From NCBI GenBank assembly GCA_023231115.1, contig JALNWA010000012.1, forward strand, positions 1-24,582: a stretch of 24,582 bases of DNA, in the 5' to 3' direction. Position 1 is the first letter of the stretch. Each line of letters begins with the position of its first letter. Positions 6,887-15,340 of the stretch are shown here, piece by piece. The position numbers and the translations under genes were made by a program. This stretch comes from Candidatus Altimarinota bacterium (GTDB lineage: Bacteria > Patescibacteriota > Gracilibacteria > UBA1369 > LOWO2-01-FULL-3). The notes beneath the pieces are model-generated. The model saw nothing but the letters and a program-made list of their open reading frames with translations. It made no database searches and was not told where the DNA came from.

Positions 6887-8463
6887 AAATGTCTATCAGA
6901 GTAAAATTAGTTATCGCGATTTCACTGCTTATCATAGTTCTTTTTTCGATTGCGGGAATGCTTTTTATCAATGAGAAAAAAGTCGAACTTGCAGACGATA
7001 TTTATGCAAATGCTTTAGCCTTTTCAAGGCTTACTGCAACGACTGTCGCTTATGATTATGATTTGTATTTGGCGCAAAACGGATTTGTTTATTTTAATAG
7101 AGAAATAAAATCAATTTTTGATCAAAATGCTGACGTTTCGATTATAAAAGTTTTGAATTTTTCGGGAGAGGTTTTGTATGATTCTTCGACTGACACCGAT
7201 AAGAAATATGCAGGAGAAAAGCGCGTAATTAAGGATGGAGATTTGCTTTCACAGCTGAAGGCCGAATCTATTTCCTTAAAAACTTTGGAAGGAAGAATTG
7301 TTTATTTAAAACAAAATGAGTCCGGTGATTTTGATCTTGTTGATAATCTTGAAAAGCCTGTAAGCGCTTTGGAAAGTGGTACAATGATTGATTATTTTGT
7401 TGTTCCGGCGACTGAAAAATATTCGATTTTTTACAAAATTGATTATACACATTTGGACGAAAGGATTGCGGCGATGGTCAAGAGGATCATGTATTTGGTC
7501 GTTTTTGGTATCATGATGGGAATGATTATGTCATTTATTATGTCGCTTCAGGTAACGAAATCCGTGAAAAAATTGGTGACAGGTGCGGAAGGAGTTGCGC
7601 GCGGAGATTTTGCGACGAAAGTTGATATTGATACAGGTGATGAGCTTGAATTTTTGGGTAAGGCTTTCAATAAAATGACGGTGGATTTGGGCGCGAGCGT
7701 TGAAGCGAGAGTTTATAAAGAACGTGTTACGCGTGAGCTTGAACTTGCGACACAAATTCAGCAAAGGCTTGTTCCAAATGATGAATTAATTCCAAAATTT
7801 AAAGATTTGGATATTTCCGGAGGGCTTATTCCTGCATCGGAAATCGGTGGAGATATTTATGATTTTATAAAAATAAATGAAGATAAATTATTGATGTATT
7901 TGGGAGATGTGACGGGACATGGAGTGCCGGCCGGAATTGTGAGCTCAATTGCGAATGCGCTTTTTTACGGTTATGCGGATCGCGAAGACATCAAGCAAGT
8001 TGTTGTTGACGTGAATAGAGTTTTAAAAGCGAAGACAATGCCGACGATGTTTTTGACGCTTTGTTTCGCGCAATGGCAACAGTCCACAAAGAAATTTTCT
8101 TATGTAAATGCAGGACATGAACAAATTATTCATTATCAGGCAGGGGCTCAAAATGTTGATGTGAAGCCGGCCGGAGGAATTGCACTTGGAATGGTTCCTG
8201 ACGTTTCGAAGAATTTAAAAATTGAAGAAATCGATTTGGCGAGTGGAGATTTTATTGTGATTTACAGCGATGGAATTCCTGAATGTTGGAGAAATGAAAA
8301 AGAAATTTTCGGAATGGAACGACTAAAAGAAACTGTAAAGAAATTTTCAAATTTGAAGACAGCCAGAGAAATCAAAGATGCGATTTTGGCCGACGTAAAG
8401 ACCTTTGCAAACGGCTACAAGCAAATGGATGATATTACGATAGTGGTGCTAAAGAGACTCTGA
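6883..8463 (+). CDS. HAMP-domain sensor with SpoIIE-type PP2C phosphatase
   Basis: This 526-aa protein has, in order, an N-terminal membrane helix (about residues 7-27), an extracytoplasmic sensor region of ~175 residues, a second membrane helix (about 205-225, rich in Met), a HAMP linker (KLVTGAEGVARGDFATKVDI) and a short coiled region with LELATQIQQRLVP. The C-terminal SpoIIE-like PP2C phosphatase carries the metal-site motifs ASEIGGDIYDF, GDVTGHG and YSDGIPE. Such proteins dephosphorylate anti-sigma-factor antagonists. No antagonist or anti-sigma kinase gene is in the window. It begins inside the stop of the solute-binding protein gene, so the two are probably co-translated and may form a two-part sensor. 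The 3' end overlaps the convergent unknown gene by 29 bp. Confidence 0.92.
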   Translation: MKMSIRVKLVIAISLLIIVLFSIAGMLFINEKKVELADDIYANALAFSRLTATTVAYDYDLYLAQNGFVYFNREIKSIFDQNADVSIIKVLNFSGEVLYDSSTDTDKKYAGEKRVIKDGDLLSQLKAESISLKTLEGRIVYLKQNESGDFDLVDNLEKPVSALESGTMIDYFVVPATEKYSIFYKIDYTHLDERIAAMVKRIMYLVVFGIMMGMIMSFIMSLQVTKSVKKLVTGAEGVARGDFATKVDIDTGDELEFLGKAFNKMTVDLGASVEARVYKERVTRELELATQIQQRLVPNDELIPKFKDLDISGGLIPASEIGGDIYDFIKINEDKLLMYLGDVTGHGVPAGIVSSIANALFYGYADREDIKQVVVDVNRVLKAKTMPTMFLTLCFAQWQQSTKKFSYVNAGHEQIIHYQAGAQNVDVKPAGGIALGMVPDVSKNLKIEEIDLASGDFIVIYSDGIPECWRNEKEIFGMERLKETVKKFSNLKTAREIKDAILADVKTFANGYKQMDDITIVVLKRL

Positions 8464-10024
8464 CCCAAGGATATAACTGTTTTGATTTTTGTAGTGTCAT
8501 GACTAATAGTCTTTTTCCTGTTGAATCTATTAATTCTGGTGCCAGTCTTCCGTTTGTGTACGTTATTACTATTTGTTTTGGGCCGCACGTGCCAAATTTG
8601 TTGTGATGACTTTCTTGTACAAGGCCTGAGTGATAATTGGAATATCCGCGAATTTGGACAGAAGCACTTTTCATTAACTGTTGCCTCATTTTCAAAATTT
8701 TATCTATCCACGGTAATCTTTCGAAATATTCTGATATAGTTGCTTGATTTATGATTAATGTGTATCTGTCATTTTCTTCAGCCAGACGCATTAGTTCTTC
8801 GTATTTCTTTAAGAAAAATTCTGCAACTCTTGGATCGGACGTGTTGTCTCTCATTGTACTTTGAATTCTATGATTTTCTACTTCCGGAGAAATGTCGCGA
8901 AATCTAAATTGTGGCTTTATCCCTGCTTCTTTCATCCATTGTTCTTCATTTATAACCAATGATGTCGTTTCTCTTATTTCATCTCTTTCCGATGCTTTTT
9001 CGTAATAGAATGTCCTCAATTCATATTCATCCTTATGATATATATGCATTTCAAATGTTTGTATTCCTTTTTCAAAAATTTCTTCATCTATCTGATCTGG
9101 TTTTGTGGTGTCTGGATTTACTGCTTTTGTTTGTACAAAACTGTGATCGGTGTCTTGGCCTAATTGTATTTCCATTTCTTGAGGTTCTTGAAACAGGCTT
9201 TGTGCCCGCTGAATTTCTCTTATTAAATTTTGAATCTTAAGAGTTTTTTCAATGCTTAATGGATGTTCTCTGTATTTGTTTTCGATTGCGTCTGTCAGTT
9301 TATCTAAAATTTCTTTATCTATTTCTCCTGTTCTCGGTATAGAGAATGAACACATTCTTTTTCCGTCTCTATTTCCTTGGTTAAATCTTATGCTTAATGT
9401 TCCATCATCTAATGGCACGACTGTGATTTGCAGGTGATTCGGGACAACTTCATTTATATATATTCCCATTTTTTGAGGGTCGAAATCTTTGATTTTTCTG
9501 TGTTTTAAGTCCCTTCTTATTTGTAATGAATTTTCCGGTCTTGCCAGTTCCACGATTTTTTTTCTTGTCTCGATTATGGTTTCTGCTAATTCTTCCGGTG
9601 AGAGATATTTGTCTTTACCGTTTTCGATTTTCCATAATCTGATTTTTATACTTTCAAATGCTCCGCCTGAAAACTCGGATTCTTGAGGATGTGCGGATCT
9701 TATTATTAAGTCTTGGCATGATCCTCTTAGCAATTTTTTTAATTCTGCAAGTAACTCAGGAGTTATACCTTTTTCTAATTCTTCTGCTGAGATATATCTT
9801 CTATATTTAGGAACTTTGAATTTATTTTTCGCCAAAGTTTCAAGACCGCTTACTTTTTCCGGAGTTTTTGGAGTCGGTTGTTTTTCCAAGGCTTCAGTTG
9901 CTCTGGTTTGCGTCTCTTCGGATATAATTGCGGGCTCTGCAGAAGGTGTTTCTACTGCAGTTTGTGTTCCTGCGTCGACTTCTGGTATGTCAGGTCCTGT
10001 TTGTATATCTTCTACCTCCGGCAT
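8435..10024 (-). CDS. Unknown 529-aa protein with a possible degenerate PPDK-type domain
   Basis: I do not recognise this protein with certainty. The first ~65 residues are low-complexity and rich in Pro, Glu and Thr (no signal peptide). A globular part follows with DLIIRSAHPQESEFSGGAFES at about residues 107-127. This recalls the RSS...E...SFAG motif of the PEP/pyruvate-binding (ATP-grasp) domain of pyruvate-phosphate dikinase, followed by a helical stretch and a strand-rich section (INEVVPNHLQITVVPLDDG). The C-terminal ~250 residues show no motif I can name. The resemblance is weak, and key ATP-grasp residues are not evident, so any enzyme activity is doubtful. The 3' end overlaps the convergent phosphatase gene by 29 bp. 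A short hairpin (ACCC...GGGT around 10033-10049) sits between it and glyA. Confidence 0.6.
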   Translation of the reverse strand: MPEVEDIQTGPDIPEVDAGTQTAVETPSAEPAIISEETQTRATEALEKQPTPKTPEKVSGLETLAKNKFKVPKYRRYISAEELEKGITPELLAELKKLLRGSCQDLIIRSAHPQESEFSGGAFESIKIRLWKIENGKDKYLSPEELAETIIETRKKIVELARPENSLQIRRDLKHRKIKDFDPQKMGIYINEVVPNHLQITVVPLDDGTLSIRFNQGNRDGKRMCSFSIPRTGEIDKEILDKLTDAIENKYREHPLSIEKTLKIQNLIREIQRAQSLFQEPQEMEIQLGQDTDHSFVQTKAVNPDTTKPDQIDEEIFEKGIQTFEMHIYHKDEYELRTFYYEKASERDEIRETTSLVINEEQWMKEAGIKPQFRFRDISPEVENHRIQSTMRDNTSDPRVAEFFLKKYEELMRLAEENDRYTLIINQATISEYFERLPWIDKILKMRQQLMKSASVQIRGYSNYHSGLVQESHHNKFGTCGPKQIVITYTNGRLAPELIDSTGKRLLVMTLQKSKQLYPWVRVSLAPLS

Positions 10025-10079
10025 GTTGAAATATTACCCTTTTATAAGGGGTGATTTTATCTTAAAGAATGACAAAAGT

Positions 10080-11369
10080 CTAGAGCGTTATCCCTGGAAC
10101 CGGAAATTTCAAGCACATCGTTTTTACTTCTTCTTTGATTTTGGCGTGCAAAGCAGTGTCTTCGATGTTTGAAATTACGCGATCAAGCCAATCTGCGATC
10201 ATGTCCATTTCAGGCTCTTTCATGCCACGAGTTGTGATTGCAGGTGTGCCAAGACGAATTCCTGATGGGTCCATCGGTGGGCGTGTGTCGAAAGGTACAG
10301 TATTTTTATTTAATGTAATTCCGACGCTGTCCAAAACCGCTTGCGCCTGCTTTCCCGGAACGCCTTTGTTTGTAAGATCAGCAAGAATCAAATGTGTGTC
10401 TGTTCCGCCGGAAACCAATGTAAATCCTTTTTTAATCATTGCTTCTGCAAGGTATCGCGCATTTTTCTGAACCTGTTTTGCATATTCTTTAAATGCAGGT
10501 TGAAGTGCTTCGTGGAATGCAATCGCTTTTCCCGCGATTATGTGTTCGTGCGGACCGCCTTGAAGTCCAGGGAACACCGCTTTATCGATGGCTTTTGCAA
10601 ATTTTTCTTTACATAAAATGATCGCTCCTCTAGGTCCGCGCAAAGTTTTGTGTGTCGTTGTCATTACAACGTCAAAATAGGGGACAGGTGATTCCAAAAC
10701 TCCGCCGGCGATTAGGCCTGCAGTATGAGAAATATCGGCCATTGTCATTGCACCGACTTCGTCTGCGATTTCTTTAAATTTTTTCCATTCGATATCACGT
10801 GGATATGCTGTGAATCCTGCAACGATTAATTTTGGTTTGTGTTCAAGCGCAAGCTGTCTTACTTTTTCCATATCGATTTTCCCTGTTGTTGCATCGACTT
10901 CATATTGAACGAAATTGTATGCTCTTCCTGAAAATGAAATTGGAAGTCCGTGCGTGATGTGTCCGCCGTGGTCTAGTTTAAGCCCCAAAACTGTGTCTCC
11001 GAATTCAAGGAGTGCAAAATAAATTGCTGTGTTTGCTGGTGATCCTGAGTATGGTTGTACATTCGCGTGTTCTGCGCCGAAAAGCTGTTTTGCGCGTTCG
11101 ATAGCCAAATTTTCGATTATGTCTGTGTTTTCTTGTCCACCATAATATCTTTTTCCAGGGTAACCTTCAGAATATTTATTTGTCATAATAGATCCGCACG
11201 CTTCCATTACTGCGGCAGATGTGTAATTTTCCGATGGAATAAGCTCAATTCCTTCGGACTGTCTCTTCTTTTCGTGTTCAATCGCCTCGAAAACTTGAGG
11301 ATCGATGTCCTTTATTGCGCTCATGGGAGTTTTGGTTAATGGATGAAAAGCACCTTTTGTATTTTTCAC
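10080..11369 (-). CDS. glyA: Serine hydroxymethyltransferase
   Basis: GlyA interconverts serine and glycine with tetrahydrofolate, feeding one-carbon units to nucleotide synthesis. The 429-aa protein has the family landmarks: [10 protein letters not shown] near the N-terminus, [48 protein letters not shown], the PLP lysine motif [14 protein letters not shown] and [13 protein letters not shown] near the end. Most GlyA proteins begin close to the second methionine (MSAIKDIDP, position 11324). The upstream ATG at 11369 adds 15 residues that look less conserved, so the true start may be 11324. It is the only clearly folate-linked gene here and stands alone on the minus strand, divergent from the tRNA-Leu unit. 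Confidence 0.97.
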   Translation of the reverse strand: MKNTKGAFHPLTKTPMSAIKDIDPQVFEAIEHEKKRQSEGIELIPSENYTSAAVMEACGSIMTNKYSEGYPGKRYYGGQENTDIIENLAIERAKQLFGAEHANVQPYSGSPANTAIYFALLEFGDTVLGLKLDHGGHITHGLPISFSGRAYNFVQYEVDATTGKIDMEKVRQLALEHKPKLIVAGFTAYPRDIEWKKFKEIADEVGAMTMADISHTAGLIAGGVLESPVPYFDVVMTTTHKTLRGPRGAIILCKEKFAKAIDKAVFPGLQGGPHEHIIAGKAIAFHEALQPAFKEYAKQVQKNARYLAEAMIKKGFTLVSGGTDTHLILADLTNKGVPGKQAQAVLDSVGITLNKNTVPFDTRPPMDPSGIRLGTPAITTRGMKEPEMDMIADWLDRVISNIEDTALHAKIKEEVKTMCLKFPVPGITL

Positions 11370-11476
11370 GATTTGAAGGTGAACTGCAAGGGGACTTGTG
11401 AATAATTTCTTGCTAAGACTGGATTTTTTTATTGTTTAGTGTAAATTCAGAGGGCAAGATTTATGATTTTTAAAAT

Positions 11477-11563
11477 GCTCGGATGGCGGAATTGGTAGAC
11501 GCGCTGGCTTGAGGGGTCAGTGGCCGCAAGGCCGTGGAGGTTCAAGTCCTCTTTCGAGCACCA
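11477..11563 (+). tRNA. tRNA-Leu (anticodon GAG)
   Basis: The 87-nt sequence folds as a class II tRNA. The acceptor stem is GCTCGGA/TTCGAGC, the D-arm is GGCGGAATTGGTAGAC, the anticodon arm CTGGC/GTCAG holds TTGAGGG (anticodon GAG), a long variable arm is present, and the T-arm has GTTCAAGTC. The CCA end is genomically encoded. Confidence 0.97.
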
Positions 11564-11564
11564 A

Positions 11565-12305
11565 ATGTACATGAACTATCCTCGAGTTTTACAAGTAGGT
11601 GAAAACAATTTCCCTGTGAGGTGCGAGGTTTCGCGTGGGAGGAGTTCGACTGTGAGAATTTCAAATGGCGAGGTCATTATAAGGCTTTCGCGATATGCGG
11701 GAGAATTTCAGCAAGTGAAAATAATTGATAAGTTTTTGGTGTGGGCGGGCAAAAGACTTGCGAAATTTAAGCCGTCCAGTTTTGTTTTGCCGACTTATGA
11801 GGATCAAGGAAAAGTTTTTACGCATAATAAAATTTATGACATTGTTGTAAAAATCACCGACAGAAAAAATAATACGGCGAGGCTTAAGGAAGGCGTGATT
11901 GAGATTTTTCTCGGGCGGGCTTTTGCAGAAAAATTGTCAGAAAAGGGCAGGGGAGTGGTGGTTAAAAAATTGGCGGAGGATTTGATTTTGAAGGATCAAA
12001 CTTCGTATTTGGAAGAGGTTGTGGATGAATTAAACCAGATGCATTTTCAGGAAAAAGTGAATGCGTGTAAGTTTAAAAAAACCAAAAGTCGCTTCGGAAG
12101 CATGAGCAGAAAGCGAAATATGAACATTTCATTCCGTCTGCTTTTTGCGCCGAGGGAAGTTTTTCGTTATGTGTGCGTGCACGAGCTTTCACATTTGAAA
12201 GAATTTAATCATTCAAAAAGATTTTGGGCAGTCGTGGAAAATGCGATGCCTGAATATAAAGAGTCTGAAAAGTGGCTAAGGCATAACGGATTTATGTTGG
12301 GGTAA
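11565..12305 (+). CDS. YgjP/DUF45-type zinc metallopeptidase
   Basis: This protein is about 246 aa. The C-terminal part carries HELSHLKEFNHSKRFW, the HExxH-type zinc site with a third downstream histidine typical of YgjP/DUF45 (M48-like) peptidases. The preceding region has the conserved pattern KTKSRFGSMSRKRNMNISFRL. The N-terminal half is a β-rich domain of the same family. The open frame begins inside the tRNA-Leu gene, but the first plausible ATG is at 11565, one nucleotide after the tRNA CCA. A second ATG is at 11571. The gene is probably transcribed together with the tRNA, so tRNA 3' processing would leave an mRNA that starts at or next to the ATG. The substrate is unknown. Confidence 0.85.
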   Translation: MYMNYPRVLQVGENNFPVRCEVSRGRSSTVRISNGEVIIRLSRYAGEFQQVKIIDKFLVWAGKRLAKFKPSSFVLPTYEDQGKVFTHNKIYDIVVKITDRKNNTARLKEGVIEIFLGRAFAEKLSEKGRGVVVKKLAEDLILKDQTSYLEEVVDELNQMHFQEKVNACKFKKTKSRFGSMSRKRNMNISFRLLFAPREVFRYVCVHELSHLKEFNHSKRFWAVVENAMPEYKESEKWLRHNGFMLG

Positions 12306-12377
12306 ATAAAATTCCTTGAAAGTTTTAATCCGCTGTGGTAAAAGGTATAGGCTTCAGTTGTAGGTTTTTGAAAACAA

Positions 12378-12454
12378 GGGCGTTTAGCTCAGTTGGTTAG
12401 AGCATCTCGTTTACACCGAGAGGGTCTGGGGTTCGAATCCCTAAACGCCCACCA
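12378..12454 (+). tRNA. tRNA-Val (anticodon TAC)
   Basis: This 77-nt class I tRNA has acceptor stem GGGCGTT/AACGCCC, D-arm AGCTCAGTTGGTTAGAGC, anticodon arm TCTCG/CGAGA with loop TTTACAC (anticodon TAC), T-arm with GGTTCGAATCC, and an encoded CCA end. Confidence 0.98.
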
Positions 12455-12455
12455 G

Positions 12456-12492
12456 AAAAAAACGGCTCTGTCGAAGACAGAGATGTTTTTTT
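12456..12492 (+). terminator. Intrinsic terminator after tRNA-Val
   Basis: CTCTGTC/GACAGAG form a 7-bp stem with a GAA loop, flanked by A7C on the left and GT7 on the right. The structure can therefore terminate in either direction. It lies 2 nt after the tRNA CCA. Confidence 0.8.
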
Positions 12493-12530
12493 GTTGCGGT
12501 GAGGGATGAGAAGTTTATCCCCGGAGGGGA

Positions 12531-12549
12531 AATCCCTAAACGCCCACCA
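12531..12549 (+). repeat. 19-bp direct repeat of the tRNA-Val 3' end
   Basis: AATCCCTAAACGCCCACCA is an exact copy of tRNA-Val positions 12436-12454, placed 95 bp downstream. Just before it, TCCCC/GGGGA can form a small hairpin where the T-stem would be. The rest of a tRNA is absent. It could be a remnant attachment site or a decayed duplicate of the tRNA. Confidence 0.8.
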
Positions 12550-12559
12550 CTTTAATACG

Positions 12560-12588
12560 TTGCCAATTATGTGCAAATGTGTTATAAT
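12560..12588 (+). promoter_or_regulatory. Canonical promoter of the SH3-like protein gene
   Basis: TTGCCA (-35), a 17-nt spacer and TATAAT (-10, with TG one base upstream) form the most canonical promoter in the window. The leader to the ATG at 12620 is about 25 nt, A-rich and without a Shine-Dalgarno. Confidence 0.75.
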
Positions 12589-12619
12589 TGTGCTGTAGAA
12601 AAATTTAACAAAAACAAAA

Positions 12620-13687
12620 ATGGGAAATAGATCACTAGAACATGCACCTTCTTCAAGGAAGGCTCCTGATGTCAAAAAGGCTTCTGAAAATCCAAGAAAT
12701 AAAACTTCTGACGAAGTTGCCGCTAAAGGGCTTATTTATGGTCCTGAAAATCCAAAGGACACTATCGCCAAAAGAGAGGGAAAGGCTTTGGCGAAGAAAG
12801 TCATTGATAAAAGACCTAAAAATCCAAACGATATTCCTGATTATTATCTTGATTATAGTGAAAATCCTTTTCGCGACGGAATATATGTTGATGATTATGA
12901 TGAAGAAGATATTTCTAAAGAAGAGAAGAAGATTAATGCTCTTATGAAGGATATCGGTGTTCTGATTAAAGATTACAAAGATATTCCCACTTTAAAAGGT
13001 ATGATTACGAAAAAAGGGCAAAAGCGTTTTTCTCTTAGTGAGGTTCGAGGAGAAGGCACTTATTTAACAATTAAATATGGGAATGAAGATGTAAGTATTT
13101 ATAATTCTTTCTCTGTTGATGCTAAGGATTGTTCTAAAGCAATAAGACTTCTTAATGTTACAAAAAATATCCTTAAGAATCCTGTTAAAGATGCTCCGAA
13201 ATATATGGTTGTGAAAACCACTCCTGATACTATTAAAAATCTTGGAGCTAGTTTGGTTACAAGTTATCGTGGAGGTGAAAATTACAGCGTTGTCCCTTCA
13301 AATACTTTGGTGAAAGTCCTTCGTACTGATGCGGAAACGGGATATAGCTATCTTTCCGAGGGTGGTTTCGTGCACAGCAGTCTTCTTGAACCATACGATC
13401 CAAAAAACCTTCACCCTGAAAATTTTGGAACTAAAAAAGTGAAACTTCGACCTCTTGCAGAAATAACAAAGAATGGGGGATTAAATCTAAGATCTGAAAA
13501 TGGCGATATTATCGGAAAAGTTCCACCTGAAATGGAAGTTGATGTTTTGGCAATTGATGATAAATCACCAAATTCCAGAGTTAGGGTTCTTGTCCAATAT
13601 AGAGATCCTGCCGATCAAGCGCTTAAAACCGGATATCTCGTATATTTAAGCGATGCCGGCACAAGATATCTTTCTGGAGTGAAATAA
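12620..13687 (+). CDS. Hypothetical protein with SH3-like C-terminal repeats
   Basis: This 355-aa protein has no signal peptide or membrane segment. Residues 1-100 are charged and low-complexity, with the recurring short motif NPxD/ENPxx (SENPRN, PENPKD, PKNPND, SENPFRD). Residues ~195-250 and ~265-350 each resemble a bacterial SH3-like module: VVPSNTLVKVLRTDAETGY...SEGGFVHSSLLEP, and LNLRSENGDIIGKVPPEMEVD...KTGYLVYLSD. SH3b modules usually bind cell-wall or peptide ligands, but without an export signal a cytoplasmic role is as likely. It has its own strong promoter, so it is a single-gene unit, convergent with the Cys-rich gene 21 bp downstream. Function unknown. Confidence 0.75.
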   Translation: MGNRSLEHAPSSRKAPDVKKASENPRNKTSDEVAAKGLIYGPENPKDTIAKREGKALAKKVIDKRPKNPNDIPDYYLDYSENPFRDGIYVDDYDEEDISKEEKKINALMKDIGVLIKDYKDIPTLKGMITKKGQKRFSLSEVRGEGTYLTIKYGNEDVSIYNSFSVDAKDCSKAIRLLNVTKNILKNPVKDAPKYMVVKTTPDTIKNLGASLVTSYRGGENYSVVPSNTLVKVLRTDAETGYSYLSEGGFVHSSLLEPYDPKNLHPENFGTKKVKLRPLAEITKNGGLNLRSENGDIIGKVPPEMEVDVLAIDDKSPNSRVRVLVQYRDPADQALKTGYLVYLSDAGTRYLSGVK

Positions 13688-13708
13688 AGTGGTTGGGGCT
13701 GTGGTGTT

Positions 13709-15328
13709 TTATTCCACCGCTTCCAAATAGCATTTTTCACAATAAACGACTTCTTTTCTGTCGGGACTGAAAGTGCTGTCGATTTCTGTGCCGCAATTGC
13801 TACATTTTCGTTTGAATAAAACGAATGGATTACGCGTTAGTGCGCGTTCTTTGTAGCGGCATTCAGGGCAAAGTCTTGGGATTGGAAGATCCATTTGTTT
13901 GTAAAATTTGAGTTCCGGTTCGATGATTTTGTAGTTTGATTTGCATTTGTTGCATGCCAAAACTTCTTTTGTGAATGTGTCGGGAATGTCTTTTATGTTT
14001 TCAGGAATTTCTGCGGTCGCCGGTTTGTTTGCTTTTGTTTCTTCATCGCGCCATTTGAATCCCATTTTTATGGCTTGTTCTTTTTCGAGTGGGAAAAAAT
14101 CCTGTCCGGCACTTTCATTGTATGCGAATGTTGATAAATCTTTAGGGAAGAAATTTCCCCATTCTTGATTCTTCTCCATGTGCTCGATAATTTTTGGCAC
14201 AAGCGCTTCGTATTCTTCTTTTGTGTATTGTTTATTCAAAATGCAATAATTTTTGTGGCGTAGTCCGATGCATCCGAAACAGCTGTCGCACGTGTTCATT
14301 CCTTCGCAGTAGCGAAGTTTGCTTGAATACCAGTTGTAATTTCCGAAAGCCACGTCTTGGCAGGCTCGGCTTACCAAGGACATGTAGACCGGTCCCGGGC
14401 AGTTTGGCCATCCTGCGGAATAACAGCTGTAGATAGACGTCGCGTCGCCAAGCGAGATGCTGTTTACGCAATCTTCCGAGTTGAATCCTTCGTACGAATT
14501 TTCGCAATTTCTTGAGTTGTACATGTGGTCGCCGGTGACATTTTCACAATTCAAATTGTGAAGCGCTCTTTGTTTAGCCTCTTTTCGCATTTTTTCAAAT
14601 TCTTTTTTCCCTTCTTCGAGAGATTTGAATGAACCGTTTAGGTATTTCTTTTTAATTTCTGCAAATTCTTCTTTTGTGCATTTTTTGTTGAATGCGTAAT
14701 ATGTTTTATTTGCTATATTGCTTGAGAAAATGCAATTGTTGCATCCGTGAATTTGATAGCAGAAATGACAGTCGGTGCAATTATTGGCTTCCTCTAGGAA
14801 AAAACAGCCGTAACTTTTGTTTACGTTTGAACAAAAATAGCAGAGTGTCGAGTCGTTCGTGATCATCGAGTCGAAGACGTTTTTGTCGTTTACCATCCAA
14901 TATGAATAGTAGAGGTCTTCGCATTTTGCGACGAGTGAATTCAAGTAGCAATTTCGTGATTCGCGGATGTGGCTGTTGTAGTCGCAGTTTTCAGAGTTGA
15001 AAATCGATGTTCCTTCGCGGGGGACTACGAGTTGTAATTCTTTGAATTGCTGGAAAAATGGCTTGCTGAAATCAAAGTCACGTCCATATTCGAGTGCATC
15101 CCAAGTATCGCCCCACCAAACGCTATTTTTGTAGACTTTGTAAGGGCTTTCTTTTGCGTAAGCGCTGAGGATTTCCTCGCCTGTCGCGTCGCATTTTCTT
15201 CGATAAAGTTTCCATTCATTGCGGAAAGCCATGAGTGTGCGAAATCTTTCAAGTGGCGGAAGTGTCGGCGCGGGTACTCCCATTTTTTTGCAAAATTCTA
15301 TTTCTTTGTCTGATGCGATTTGTGACAT
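13709..15328 (-). CDS. Cys-rich zinc-ribbon protein with a central Cys ladder (CPR family)
   Basis: This 539-aa protein has three parts. The C-terminal ~100 residues form a double zinc ribbon (ACNKC, RLCPECR, KRKCSNCG, VYCEKC). The N-terminal ~70 residues look homologous to it (EFCKKMGVPAPTLPPLERF against KFYKQMDLPIPRLCPECRY; YRRKCDATGEEI against FKRKCSNCGTEI) but have lost most zinc cysteines. The centre (about residues 110-350) repeats a short unit with NC or DC plus aromatic and Ser/Asn residues (SENCDYNSHIRESRNCY, NCTDCHFCYQIHGCNNC), which suggests a stacked β-helix with a column of cysteines. Long relatives occur in many CPR genomes, to my recollection; function is unknown. Nucleic-acid or metal binding is a guess. 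Confidence 0.75.
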   Translation of the reverse strand: MSQIASDKEIEFCKKMGVPAPTLPPLERFRTLMAFRNEWKLYRRKCDATGEEILSAYAKESPYKVYKNSVWWGDTWDALEYGRDFDFSKPFFQQFKELQLVVPREGTSIFNSENCDYNSHIRESRNCYLNSLVAKCEDLYYSYWMVNDKNVFDSMITNDSTLCYFCSNVNKSYGCFFLEEANNCTDCHFCYQIHGCNNCIFSSNIANKTYYAFNKKCTKEEFAEIKKKYLNGSFKSLEEGKKEFEKMRKEAKQRALHNLNCENVTGDHMYNSRNCENSYEGFNSEDCVNSISLGDATSIYSCYSAGWPNCPGPVYMSLVSRACQDVAFGNYNWYSSKLRYCEGMNTCDSCFGCIGLRHKNYCILNKQYTKEEYEALVPKIIEHMEKNQEWGNFFPKDLSTFAYNESAGQDFFPLEKEQAIKMGFKWRDEETKANKPATAEIPENIKDIPDTFTKEVLACNKCKSNYKIIEPELKFYKQMDLPIPRLCPECRYKERALTRNPFVLFKRKCSNCGTEIDSTFSPDRKEVVYCEKCYLEAVE

Positions 15329-15340
15329 TTTAAAATTTGG

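Noticed and set aside
11520..11564. Start of the metallopeptidase ORF inside tRNA-Leu
   Set aside because: The first 15 codons are tRNA sequence; the first real ATG is at 11565.
12397..12675. Minus-strand ORF of 92 aa containing GIRTPDPLGVNEML
   Set aside because: It is the reverse reading of the tRNA-Val gene and its terminator, a well-known false ORF.
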